Below, piece after piece: positions 1-6,723 of a DNA stretch of 11,387 nt (positions are counted from its first letter, which is position 1; the number at the start of each line of letters is the position of its first letter). The stretch is from Eubacteriales bacterium (GTDB lineage Bacteria; Bacillota; Clostridia; Christensenellales; SZUA-584). The stretch lies in assembly GCA_028711205.1 (NCBI GenBank), contig JAQTSP010000062.1:1-11387 (forward strand), in the 5' to 3' direction. The notes beneath the pieces are model-generated. The model searched no databases. It was not told the origin of the DNA and worked only from the letters and a program-made list of their open reading frames with translations. The translations under genes and the position numbers were made by a program.

Positions 1-359
1 CTGAGGAACCTTGCGCCCAGGCCGTAGACCTGCTGTATGCGCCCGACATCGCAGCCGATGCTTTCGCCGCTTTCTATCGCGATAACGGCTTTGACAGGCG
101 CGTCATGCGCCATGTCGCTGGCGCCGGTGCAAAGCCTGATAAGGTCGTTATCAGCAAAGCTGAGCAGATAGTCTATCTCGCGCCGGCCACATTTTATTTG
201 GTCCGGACATTCAGGCGGCACCCATACCGCAAATATCTGAAGCGCGACACCGCCGCGTTCCATTCGTGTCAAATCGGCGTGGTCAAACAACCGCCCCTTT
301 GATTCATTTAATATTTTAAATGGCGCAAAGTCCGAATGCGCGTCAGCGATGCGAACCAT
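1..359 (-). CDS. Membrane dipeptidase (peptidase M19), N-terminal part, cut by window edge
   Basis: An open frame runs without a stop from 359 to the window edge (119 codons). Two features fit the M19 (renal dipeptidase) family of zinc dipeptidases. The first is a DAHSD motif at residues 6-10, where H8 and D10 match the HxD zinc ligands. The second is the segment AVIAIESGESIG (91-102), followed by a V-Y-G-L-G-A-R stretch, where E96 matches the bridging zinc-binding glutamate. The family hydrolyses dipeptides, including ones with a D-residue; the substrate here is unknown. The usual EGGH after the bridging Glu reads ESGE. I chose the ATG at 359 because a GGGAG lies 8 nt upstream; an in-frame ATG at 374 has only a weak binding site. 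It lies downstream of ribonuclease Y in the same direction, separated by a terminator-like region. A dipeptidase next to rny is, from memory, a common clostridial arrangement. About two thirds of the protein is missing. Confidence 0.87.
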   Translation of the reverse strand, partial: MVRIADAHSDFAPFKILNESKGRLFDHADLTRMERGGVALQIFAVWVPPECPDQIKCGRREIDYLLSFADNDLIRLCTGASDMAHDAPVKAVIAIESGESIGCDVGRIQQVYGLGARFL

Positions 360-384
360 AACGGTATCTCCCATAACACACCAC

Positions 385-401
385 AAAAAGCCATTGGCTT
401 T
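385..401 (-). terminator. Second small hairpin with T-run between rny and the dipeptidase
   Basis: On the minus strand AAAGCC and GGCTTT form a 6-bp stem around a 3-nt loop and run straight into a TTTTT tract. It follows the larger rny terminator and lies just before the dipeptidase ribosome binding site. It could be a back-up terminator or part of an attenuator; the stem is short, so this is tentative. Confidence 0.35.
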
Positions 402-413
402 CGGGGAACCTGT

Positions 414-448
414 AAAAACTGAAGAAGAGCCAGGTCCCCGGCTCTTCT
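414..448 (-). terminator. Rho-independent terminator of ribonuclease Y gene
   Basis: Positions 423-431 and 440-448 are perfect inverted repeats (AGAAGAGCC on the plus strand). They give a 9-bp stem with an 8-nt loop, placed 6 nt beyond the rny stop. On the minus strand the hairpin is followed by a TTTTT tract (414-418). The loop is itself complementary to bases just downstream; see findings. Confidence 0.8.
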
Positions 449-454
449 GATCAC

Positions 455-1996
455 TTACTTTGCGAAATCAATCGATCTGGTTTCCCTGATGACATTGACT
501 TTTATCTGCCCGGGATAGTCCAAATCCTTTTCAATTTTCTTAACGATGTCCTTTGCCATCAGATGCATGCCTGCATCGTCCACGTCCTCGGGCTTGACCA
601 GTATACGGACTTCCCTGCCCGCCTGTATGGCGTAGCATTTTTCAACACCCGAGAATGAGTTAGCGATTTCTTCTAAAGCTTCTAAGCGTTTGATGTAATT
701 TTCGAGAGATTCTCTTCTTGCGCCCGGTCTTGCGGCGGATATCGCGTCAGCGGACTGCACGAGCACCGCTTCGACTGTCTGCGCCTCAATATCGCCGTGA
801 TGTGCCTGTATACAGTGAATCACATCATTGCTTTCACGGTATTTTCTGGCTAAATCGGCGCCGATCTGTATATGAGGTCCTTCAACCTCGTGATCGACCG
901 CTTTGCCGATATCATGCAGCAAACCGCCGCGTTTTGCCAGCTTCACGTTTGCACCGAGCTCTGCGGCCATGACCGCAGACAGATGCGCGACTTCGAGCGA
1001 ATGCTTTAACACATTCTGCCCGTAACTCGTACGGTATTTTAACCTTCCGAGCAATTTGACGATCTCCGCATGCAGATTATGTATACCGGTATCAAAAGCG
1101 GCCTGCTCACCTGCGGTACGTATTTCCTTATCGACTTCTTTGCGCGCTTTATTCACCATCTCTTCGATGCGAGCCGGATGAATTCTGCCGTCAATGATGA
1201 GCTTTTCAAGAGCGATTCTTGCAATTTCTCTTCTTATCGGATCAAATCCGGACAGTATCACTGCTTCCGGTGTATCATCGATAATAAGGTCTATGCCAGT
1301 GGCCGTTTCGAGAGCACGTATATTACGGCCCTCTCTGCCGATGATCCTGCCTTTCATTTCATCGCTTGGCAATGAAACGACTGATACCGTATTCTCCGCG
1401 ACATGGTCTGCCGCGTATTTTTGTATCGCGTTGGCTATGATCTCGCGGGATTTACTGTCAGCTTCATCTTTCGCCTTGTTCTCGATTTCTCTGACATAAA
1501 CAGCCATATCGCGACGTGTTTCCTGCTCAACCTTTTCCAGTAAAAGCGCTTTTGCTTCTTCTGTCGTCATACTGGATACTTTTTCTAGCTGCTCAATCTG
1601 CTGTTGAAATGTTTCGTCAATATCTTCTTTGCGTTTGGTGACTTCTTTTAAGCGTTTATTGACTTGTTCTTCCTTCGCTTCCGTGCCTGCTATTTTTTTA
1701 TCCAGTGCTTCTTCACGCTGGGCTAATCTTCTCTCGATTCTTTGAATTTCATTACGCCTGTCTTTAGACTCTTTTTCGAATTCGCTTCTCAGATTGTGGA
1801 TTTCTTCTTTAGCTTCAAGAACAGTTTCCTTTTTGATAGCTTCGGCTTTTTTCTGTGCATCTGCCACAAGCCTTTTGACGGAATCTTCTGCTCTGCCTAC
1901 CTTTGCTTCAGCAACGCTTCTTCTATAAACATACCCCAAAAACGCACCGATAACCAAAGCAACCAGAGGTAGTACTATCAGCAAGATATTATCCAC
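455..1996 (-). CDS. rny: Ribonuclease Y, membrane-anchored endoribonuclease
   Basis: This is the endonuclease that starts much of mRNA decay in Firmicutes, anchored at the inner face of the membrane. The 513-residue protein has the usual family length and order. A single N-terminal membrane helix (about residues 3-22) is followed by a long charged coiled coil (about 28-195). A KH RNA-binding domain carries the GxxG loop in GRIIGREGRN (216-225). The HD phosphohydrolase domain has H332, the H361-D362 pair, HHGD (399-402) and D417. The start is a GTG at 1996 with an AGGGAGGTG Shine-Dalgarno. The spacing from GGAGG is about 12 nt, which is long, but no better in-frame start exists. It has its own near-consensus promoter (2205-2233), giving a leader of roughly 200 nt, and ends at a strong hairpin terminator. 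Complete and intact. Confidence 0.98.
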   Translation of the reverse strand: MDNILLIVLPLVALVIGAFLGYVYRRSVAEAKVGRAEDSVKRLVADAQKKAEAIKKETVLEAKEEIHNLRSEFEKESKDRRNEIQRIERRLAQREEALDKKIAGTEAKEEQVNKRLKEVTKRKEDIDETFQQQIEQLEKVSSMTTEEAKALLLEKVEQETRRDMAVYVREIENKAKDEADSKSREIIANAIQKYAADHVAENTVSVVSLPSDEMKGRIIGREGRNIRALETATGIDLIIDDTPEAVILSGFDPIRREIARIALEKLIIDGRIHPARIEEMVNKARKEVDKEIRTAGEQAAFDTGIHNLHAEIVKLLGRLKYRTSYGQNVLKHSLEVAHLSAVMAAELGANVKLAKRGGLLHDIGKAVDHEVEGPHIQIGADLARKYRESNDVIHCIQAHHGDIEAQTVEAVLVQSADAISAARPGARRESLENYIKRLEALEEIANSFSGVEKCYAIQAGREVRILVKPEDVDDAGMHLMAKDIVKKIEKDLDYPGQIKVNVIRETRSIDFAK

Positions 1997-2204
1997 TAAA
2001 ATGTAGCACCTCCCTATTTAATTTTATGTGCAAATATACTGATTTGAAATATCTATTTGTATACCTGCAGTCTGTCATGCATCATCAAAATAATCTCAAA
2101 CAAGGTATTATAAGGTTATATTAATAAAGCATATAAGATTGCTAACTATGAAAAATCTATAAAAAAGAAAACCATATAATTCCTCATATTAGAAACCATA
2201 TTTA

Positions 2205-2233
2205 ATTCTATTATTACGCAGGGTTTTTGTCAA
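2205..2233 (-). promoter_or_regulatory. Sigma-A promoter of rny (TTGACA-17-TAGAAT)
   Basis: On the minus strand a perfect -35 TTGACA (2228-2233) is separated by 17 bp from a -10 TAGAAT (2205-2210). It begins directly after the stop codon of the upstream membrane protein gene. Transcription should start near 2198, leaving an untranslated leader of about 200 nt before the GTG at 1996. The rest of 1997-2234 is AT-rich, with no open frame or strong hairpin that I can see. Confidence 0.85.
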
Positions 2234-2234
2234 G

Positions 2235-3101
2235 TCAGGATATACCAATATCCGAACTTTCTTTGGCTTGCCTGTTTTTTCTGTATGTCAAAATTGCCAT
2301 CGCAAAACATATTATCGCGATTAGCGGATAATAAAATCGAAAGCCGGAAACGAAAGGCCAGCACATGACGACGATGCCGCAGATGATATATCCCTTTACT
2401 TTCGTGCGGCCGAAAGCGGATTTTTTCAGTTTTTCAAACGTAATGATCGTTTCGTTCATTTCCTTCTCCGCTTTTTCTTTCGCTGTCTCCTCGTCGGGCA
2501 TCATTCCCAGTTTGTTTGCAAGTATCAGCACATCTTTGCCGGGCACGAGATGTATCTCGGCGGGTAGGCTTATGCACAGTTTTTTGGCATCGTCACTAAA
2601 ATCGGAAAGCGAAACGATCGTTATTTTTTGTTTATCTTTAAGCGCTCTGTATGCTCTCAATAGTTCAGTAACGCCGCACTCGCTGCTCGGATGGTTATGA
2701 AAGGCATAAATATACCGGCCTTTATGTTCCGCCGTAAACCCATCACCGGTTATCGAAACGTTGCTGTTTTCAAAAATCCTGCCCATATATTCTGCATATT
2801 CGCCTGCGTCCATCAAAGTCAGCGTCTCAAGCAAACACTTCTGACGGATTCTCTGCAAATCCTTCTGCATATATTTTTCCGCTTTTTTCCGTTTGATGAG
2901 TATCATAACAATGCTGATTGCACAGGTCATGAAAATGGAGATCAGTATTGCGACGAGTGTGGACCTGCTTAAATATAATACCGCAATAAAAATAACGAAT
3001 AGTAAAAATGATCTCAACATAATGAAGTCGATCATTCTGGCAATCAAAGACCGCCCGCCGTTCATCTTTTTGTTATAATACCTCTGTAATTTTGCGTTCA
3101 T
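2235..3101 (-). CDS. Four-helix membrane protein with degenerate restriction-endonuclease-like (Mrr-type) domain
   Basis: A 288-residue protein with two membrane helices near the N terminus (about 26-43 and 47-69) and two near the C terminus (about 236-253 and 255-272). Between them lies a soluble domain (about 75-200). The pattern from 129 to 195 is a beta strand, a helix around VTELLRAYRAL, a strand around ITIVSLSDFSDDAKKL, then EIHLV. It resembles the core of Mrr-type endonuclease folds, where the last part usually reads as a strand followed by T-x-x-F-x-x-x-A. The catalytic Q-x-K strand instead reads AFHNHP (133-138), and no clear D upstream fits PD-(D/E)xK, so nuclease activity is doubtful. 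I chose the ATG at 3101 over the GTG at 3110 because GGGAA lies 9 nt upstream of it. It is divergent from nadD; only a weak minus-strand promoter is visible upstream. The fold assignment is inference; the gene itself is well supported. Confidence 0.85.
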   Translation of the reverse strand: MNAKLQRYYNKKMNGGRSLIARMIDFIMLRSFLLFVIFIAVLYLSRSTLVAILISIFMTCAISIVMILIKRKKAEKYMQKDLQRIRQKCLLETLTLMDAGEYAEYMGRIFENSNVSITGDGFTAEHKGRYIYAFHNHPSSECGVTELLRAYRALKDKQKITIVSLSDFSDDAKKLCISLPAEIHLVPGKDVLILANKLGMMPDEETAKEKAEKEMNETIITFEKLKKSAFGRTKVKGYIICGIVVMCWPFVSGFRFYYPLIAIICFAMAILTYRKNRQAKESSDIGIS

Positions 3102-3174
3102 CCGTATCACTTCCCAGAATATATTTTAACCATATTGCCTATTTATATACTTACACAGCGGACCGTTTGGTAAC

Positions 3175-3203
3175 TTGTTATAATTTTGCAGTTGATGTAT
3201 AAT
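3175..3203 (+). promoter_or_regulatory. Sigma-A promoter of nadD-yqeK-rsfS (TTGTTA-17-TATAAT)
   Basis: A -35 TTGTTA (3175-3180), a 17-bp spacer and a perfect -10 TATAAT (3198-3203) predict a start near 3210. This is 18 nt before the nadD ATG at 3228. It excludes the upstream in-frame start at 3186, which would lie inside the promoter. Confidence 0.85.
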
Positions 3204-3227
3204 ACTAAGCATAAGAAAGGTGGCTAT

Positions 3228-3893
3228 ATGCGAGGCTATACGGAGTTTTCTCAACTTGAAACAGAATACCTGCAGCCCAAACAAAACAGGATCGGCCTTC
3301 TGGGTGGCACGTTTAATCCCATACATAACGGGCACATTAAAATGGCCTATATCGCATTATATGAGTTTTTGCTGGGTGAAGTTGTTTTTTTGCCGCTTGG
3401 CACTCCCCCACATAAAAAAGATGAATATATCGCGCCTTCGCAACTTCGACTCGATATGATAAAAATGGCGATCGCACGTGAAAAAAAGTTCTCAGTCGAT
3501 ACGATAGAGTTTGAGAGATACGGGACAACGTATACGGTTGATACGCTTGAGATCATGTCGCGCAATAACAAACCAGCCGAATATTATTTTATCATTGGCG
3601 CGGATACTCTTTTTGAACTTAAAACATGGAGAAATTTCGAGAGAGTCATATGCCTGACGAACTTCATATGTATTCTGCGGCCCGGCCAGGACGATGCGGC
3701 GGTCAGGCAATATGCCGATATGATGAACAGCAGATACGGATATAAAATATACGTCGCAAAGGACAGAGGCCCTGATATCTCATCGTCGCTGATCAGAAAA
3801 TTGGCGGTATCAAAAAGACCGGTTGGCGGGCTTGTACCCGAGTGTGTTGCAAGATATATACAGATGAACCGTGTGTATGCTAAAGAGGACTAA
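3228..3893 (+). CDS. nadD: Nicotinate-nucleotide adenylyltransferase
   Basis: NadD joins nicotinic acid mononucleotide with ATP to give deamido-NAD, the penultimate step of NAD synthesis, in the cytosol. In the 221-residue product the nucleotidyltransferase signature GGTFNPIHNGH is at 26-36 (with the HxGH motif at its end), PPHK at 60-63, GADTL at 124-128, and the C-terminal ISSSLIR motif at 184-190. About 20 residues precede the first strand, somewhat longer than in typical NadD proteins. The ATG at 3228 is chosen because AAAGGTGG precedes it by about 5 nt and because the promoter lies across the alternative upstream start. It is first in an operon with yqeK, which begins at the very next base after its stop, and rsfS. 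This order is conserved in Firmicutes. Confidence 0.97.
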   Translation: MRGYTEFSQLETEYLQPKQNRIGLLGGTFNPIHNGHIKMAYIALYEFLLGEVVFLPLGTPPHKKDEYIAPSQLRLDMIKMAIAREKKFSVDTIEFERYGTTYTVDTLEIMSRNNKPAEYYFIIGADTLFELKTWRNFERVICLTNFICILRPGQDDAAVRQYADMMNSRYGYKIYVAKDRGPDISSSLIRKLAVSKRPVGGLVPECVARYIQMNRVYAKED

Positions 3894-4484
3894 ATGGACT
3901 GTAATAGTAAGCAGCTGATAAAATTTCTTAAAAAGCATATTGATCATAAACGTATCAAACACTCTGTCAATACCGCAAGAGAAGCAGTTATGCTTGCAAA
4001 AAGATACGGCGTTGACGAACAAAAGGCATATATCGCGGGCATGACGCACGATGTCGCCAAAGGGAAATGCCGTTTCGGGTTAAACAAACTCGCGAAGGAA
4101 TATAATGTCATTATCGACGAGTTTGAGATAAGCAACCCGGAGCTGACGCACGGTAAGCTTGGCGCAGAGATCGTCAGCAGGCAGCTTGGTATCAGAGACA
4201 AGGAGATACTTTCAGCGATACGGTGGCATACGACGGGGCGTGCCGATATGTCAATGCTTGAAAAGATTATATATATTGCTGATATCATAGAGCCGGGCAG
4301 AAAATTTAAAGGTATCGGCGAAATCAAAAAGCTTGCGTACGAAGACATCGACGCGGCCATGATTTCGGCATTGGAACAAGTCATGAAATTTGTGCAAAGT
4401 AGAGGTTTTGCTTTGCACTCAAAAAGCATAGAAGCCTATCAGTATCTTAAAGAACGGGAGGAAAAAAAGAAACTTGGAATTTAA
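3894..4484 (+). CDS. yqeK: HD-domain bis(5'-nucleosyl)-tetraphosphatase (symmetrical) YqeK
   Basis: YqeK proteins cleave diadenosine tetraphosphate symmetrically to ADP and so control alarmone levels. The 196-residue product carries the expected metal-binding HD set: H23, the H52-D53 pair in THDVAKG, H86 in THGKLG, H112 in WHTTG, and D130 in IADIIEPGR. The ATG directly follows the nadD stop codon, and the ribosome binding site GAGG lies inside the end of nadD. The last 11 bases overlap the start of rsfS, so translation of the three genes is probably coupled. Length and motif order are normal for the family, with no sign of damage. Confidence 0.96.
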   Translation: MDCNSKQLIKFLKKHIDHKRIKHSVNTAREAVMLAKRYGVDEQKAYIAGMTHDVAKGKCRFGLNKLAKEYNVIIDEFEISNPELTHGKLGAEIVSRQLGIRDKEILSAIRWHTTGRADMSMLEKIIYIADIIEPGRKFKGIGEIKKLAYEDIDAAMISALEQVMKFVQSRGFALHSKSIEAYQYLKEREEKKKLGI

Positions 4485-4842
4485 TAAAGACGTGCTAAAT
4501 GCAGCGCAGCAGTTGTTTATGAAAAAAGCGGAAGATGTCAGGGTACTGAATGTGTCCAACCTGACGATCATTGCGGATTATTTTATCCTGGCGAGCGGAC
4601 GCAGCGACGTGCATGTCAAATCACTTTGTGACGACATACAAAAATATATGTTTGAAAATGGTCAGCAGCGTCTTCGTATCGAGGGATACAGGCAAGGCAG
4701 ATGGGTCGTGCTTGATTACGGAGATATACTGATACACATATTCCATAAACGGGAAAGGGAATTTTACGGCCTTGAGCGCCTTTGGGTCGACGGCGACAAC
4801 TGTACTCAGATCACAGAGGCAGATGTGGCACCAAAATCCTAA
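4474..4842 (+). CDS. rsfS: Ribosomal silencing factor RsfS (Iojap family)
   Basis: RsfS binds ribosomal protein uL14 on the 50S subunit and blocks joining with 30S when nutrients are short. The 122-residue protein has the family hallmarks: ADYF at 34-37, GYRQGRWVVLDYGD at 71-84, then HIFHKREREFYGLERLW. The start is a TTG at 4474 that overlaps the end of yqeK by 11 nt. A GGGAGG (4456-4461) lies 12 nt upstream, a rather long spacing. No in-frame ATG lies nearby. It is last in the nadD operon, followed by a convergent hairpin terminator. Confidence 0.97.
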   Translation: MEFNKDVLNAAQQLFMKKAEDVRVLNVSNLTIIADYFILASGRSDVHVKSLCDDIQKYMFENGQQRLRIEGYRQGRWVVLDYGDILIHIFHKREREFYGLERLWVDGDNCTQITEADVAPKS

Positions 4843-4923
4843 AGCCAATTATATTCTATGAAATAAAGTCTTGAAAATATCTTTTTAACCTGCCGGTTAT
4901 TTAGGAGCTCTATCTTCATCCCC

Positions 4924-4945
4924 AAAAAACCTGCGGTTTTATTTT
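4924..4945. terminator. Convergent, probably bidirectional terminator between rsfS and the NlpC/P60 gene
   Basis: AAAACC (4926-4931) and GGTTTT (4935-4940) form a 6-bp stem with a 3-nt loop. On the plus strand it is followed by ATTTT; on the minus strand it is followed by a run of six T. It lies between two converging genes, so it can end both transcripts. A smaller AACC/GGTT hairpin is at 4887-4898. Confidence 0.6.
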
Positions 4946-4971
4946 GACAATAAAATAAACGAGCATACAGT
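4944..4971 (+). promoter_or_regulatory. Possible plus-strand promoter in convergent gap (TTGACA-16-TACAGT)
   Basis: A perfect TTGACA (4944-4949) is followed after 16 bp by TACAGT (4966-4971), which matches 4 of 6 bases of the -10 consensus. A TATAAT also occurs at 4997-5002 but has no good -35. No plus-strand gene follows, so a transcript from here would run antisense into the end of the NlpC/P60 gene. It may be chance in AT-rich DNA. Confidence 0.3.
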
Positions 4972-5027
4972 ATTTTTTGTTTGCCCGTCGACGTTTTATA
5001 ATGATACATAAAATTGAATTTTTCCGG

Positions 5028-6560
5028 TTAGAACACACGCCTCGCGCAGATAAAGCTTCCAGTCCAGTATGATGAAGTGCATGAACGCTTCATTACCTGA
5101 TCGTTTCTTGATGACGCGTCGAGCATCATACCCCCGCCGATATAAATGGCCACGTGCCCGCTATAACAGATGATATCCCCGGCCTGCATGTCCGACATGC
5201 TTGTAATTTTTGGCAGATCGCAGTGTGCCCAGCCGTATGAAGTCATATAGTTAATCTTATATCCGATCTGGTTCAGACAGTAATACACGAACCCGGAGCA
5301 ATCAAATGAATTCGGGCCTTTTGCACCCAAAGTATAGTCGCAGCCTAATTTTGTCTGGGCATACGCTATCAAAGCGTCGGGTGTCGGGGTGCCCTCAACG
5401 TAGACGCTGGCATGCGTGGTTGTGCCGCCTGATGATCCCGAGGAACCCGAAGAGCCTGACGAGCCTGACGAGCCTGAGGAAGTCGTTGCCGCAGCTCTTG
5501 CATTTTCAGAGTAGAGCGCTTCCCTTGTCTGTTCTCCGATGTTACCGTCGGATGATAAACCGTTCCTTGTCTGAAAGTTTTTGACGGCTGTTTCGGTCAA
5601 TTCGAGAAATTTGCCGGTAACGTAACGATCCGCTAAATAATTCAGCTCGGACAGGCGCTCCTGCAGGCTTTGTACGTCTGTGCCTGAGTCGCCATACTTG
5701 ACTGTATACGGCATCGCGTCGTCTGAAAACAGCGCTTCAAGCGTCTGTTCGCCCGCAATACCGTCAACCTGCAGTGAGTGCTTTCTCTGGAAAAGCTGCA
5801 GGGCATATTCTGTTCCGTATCCGTAATAGTCAGACGGCTCGTCCGTGCCTAAATATCCAAGAGCCATGAGCCGCTCCTGGATCTCGATAACACGTGCATC
5901 ATAACAGCCGGGCAATAATTCTGTTTCTTCAGGTGCTGTTGTCTGTATCGGCGTCGGATCAGACGTCGCGGTGGGTATGCTCTCAGATGTGACAACAGAC
6001 GAGGCGTCGCCCGTCTGGTCAATGGATGCGAGCCCGATACCGCCCTCTGCTGCATCGGAAGTGCCGGTATCCGTTTGGGACGAATTGACCGCATCGGCAG
6101 CAGAAGCATAAACATTACCATTTGTTCCGGGTAATGTGACCGCGAGCGCAACAGTGATGATGATCATCAATGTTACGGCACCTGCAATGATGCGCTTATC
6201 GCCCCACCATGCATTTTTCTTCGTTTTATATCGTTTATTTGGTATACTAGCGGCAACCGAAGCCACCGGTTTTTTGAAAAGATGAAAAAGATGAAAACCC
6301 GCGCTTCGGCGCGTATCTCTTATAATAACAGGTCGCGGAGAATCGAATAATTGATCCGCTTTTTTTCGATATTTTATATCGGCCGAACGGACGTTGGCTT
6401 TCCTATCGGCGATTTCATCGGCGCTGTACTTAACATGTGAATTGGAAAAGACCCTGAGAAAAAAACCTCTGACACGTTTTGTTACGCTTTTGACGGCCTT
6501 AACAAGCTTGTATATTGCCTTGACTATGAATTTTAAGAGTGTCATTAAAGCTTTTTTCAT
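5028..6560 (-). CDS. Membrane-anchored peptidoglycan hydrolase: two PG-binding domains and NlpC/P60 endopeptidase
   Basis: The 510-residue protein starts with about 120 strongly basic residues, predicted to be cytoplasmic. A single membrane helix follows (about 123-143), then a Ser/Thr/Pro-rich stretch. Two PG_binding_1 repeats come next (about 218-280 and 286-352, each with an L-Q-x-x-L pattern and a DG-x-(I/A)-G-x-x-T motif). A Ser-Ser-Gly repeat linker (about 361-379) leads to the NlpC/P60 domain (about 393-510). The catalytic Cys is C421 in FDCSGF and the His is H469 in GHVAIYIGGG. The third catalytic position, often His, is D481. The family cuts peptide stems of peptidoglycan outside the membrane. 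The ATG at 6560 has AGAGG 7 nt upstream. It has its own promoter (6631-6658), with WalR-like repeats in the leader (6592-6619). The long basic cytoplasmic tail is unusual for this class. Confidence 0.94.
   Translation of the reverse strand: MKKALMTLLKFIVKAIYKLVKAVKSVTKRVRGFFLRVFSNSHVKYSADEIADRKANVRSADIKYRKKADQLFDSPRPVIIRDTRRSAGFHLFHLFKKPVASVAASIPNKRYKTKKNAWWGDKRIIAGAVTLMIIITVALAVTLPGTNGNVYASAADAVNSSQTDTGTSDAAEGGIGLASIDQTGDASSVVTSESIPTATSDPTPIQTTAPEETELLPGCYDARVIEIQERLMALGYLGTDEPSDYYGYGTEYALQLFQRKHSLQVDGIAGEQTLEALFSDDAMPYTVKYGDSGTDVQSLQERLSELNYLADRYVTGKFLELTETAVKNFQTRNGLSSDGNIGEQTREALYSENARAAATTSSGSSGSSGSSGSSGSSGGTTTHASVYVEGTPTPDALIAYAQTKLGCDYTLGAKGPNSFDCSGFVYYCLNQIGYKINYMTSYGWAHCDLPKITSMSDMQAGDIICYSGHVAIYIGGGMMLDASSRNDQVMKRSCTSSYWTGSFICARRVF
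5435..5489 (-). repeat. 9-nt coding repeat encoding the Ser-Ser-Gly linker
   Basis: Short in-frame tandem copies coding for Ser-Ser-Gly form the flexible linker between the second peptidoglycan-binding domain and the NlpC/P60 domain (residues about 361-379). The copies closest to 5455-5475 are nearly identical at DNA level (gagcctgac), so copy number could vary by slippage without breaking the frame. Confidence 0.7.
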
Positions 6561-6591
6561 TTACAACCTCTGATACAGTTCAATACCATGC

Positions 6592-6619
6592 CGTAATGAT
6601 ACCGTAATAATTTCGTAAC
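6592..6619 (+). promoter_or_regulatory. Three 11-bp-spaced direct repeats resembling WalR boxes
   Basis: On the plus strand CGTAAT (6592-6597), CGTAAT (6603-6608) and CGTAAC (6614-6619) are each separated by exactly 5 bases. The WalR consensus of Firmicutes is TGTWAH-N5-TGTWAH, and each half-site here matches except for C at the first base. The repeats lie just downstream of the predicted transcription start of a peptidoglycan hydrolase gene, the class WalR controls. A position downstream of the start would suit repression. Regulator identity is inference; the spacing is seen directly. Confidence 0.6.
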
Positions 6620-6630
6620 CATTTAATAAT

Positions 6631-6658
6631 ATTATACATCAGGATTCAGATAATGCAA
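6631..6658 (-). promoter_or_regulatory. Sigma-A promoter of the NlpC/P60 gene (TTGCAT-16-TATAAT)
   Basis: On the minus strand TTGCAT (6653-6658) and a perfect TATAAT (6631-6636) are spaced by 16 bp. The predicted start is near 6624, about 64 nt upstream of the ATG, with the direct repeats at 6592-6619 inside the leader. Confidence 0.8.
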
Positions 6659-6679
6659 CCCTTTTTTACCCAAACAGTT

Positions 6680-6701
6680 AAAAGATCATAAAGGGATGAT
6701 C
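6680..6701 (-). terminator. Perfect 6-bp hairpin with short T-run upstream of the NlpC/P60 promoter
   Basis: GATCAT (6684-6689) and ATGATC (6696-6701) are a perfect inverted repeat with a 6-nt loop. On the minus strand it is followed by TTTT (6680-6683). It may be a weak second terminator for the upstream TIM-barrel gene, or an operator upstream of the promoter. Confidence 0.35.
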
Positions 6702-6723
6702 AAATATTATTACAGTTTCCCAG

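Noticed and set aside
105..302. 65-codon plus-strand open frame
   Set aside because: It lies opposite the membrane dipeptidase, whose minus-strand frame has clear family motifs; no ribosome binding site.
1070..1375. Plus-strand open frames inside 718-1972
   Set aside because: All are opposite the ribonuclease Y gene and have no recognisable protein pattern.
2691..2710. JAMM (RadC-type) metalloprotease motif from HNHPS in the membrane protein
   Set aside because: The S-x-x-D that should follow is missing and no upstream Glu fits; the endonuclease-like pattern explains more of the domain.
3186..3227. Longer N terminus for nadD
   Set aside because: The -10 box TATAAT at 3198-3203 lies inside this stretch, and the best ribosome binding site serves the ATG at 3228.
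5849..6151. Minus-strand 100-codon open frame inside the NlpC/P60 gene
   Set aside because: It is a shifted-frame shadow of the Ser/Thr-rich region of that gene, with no binding site.
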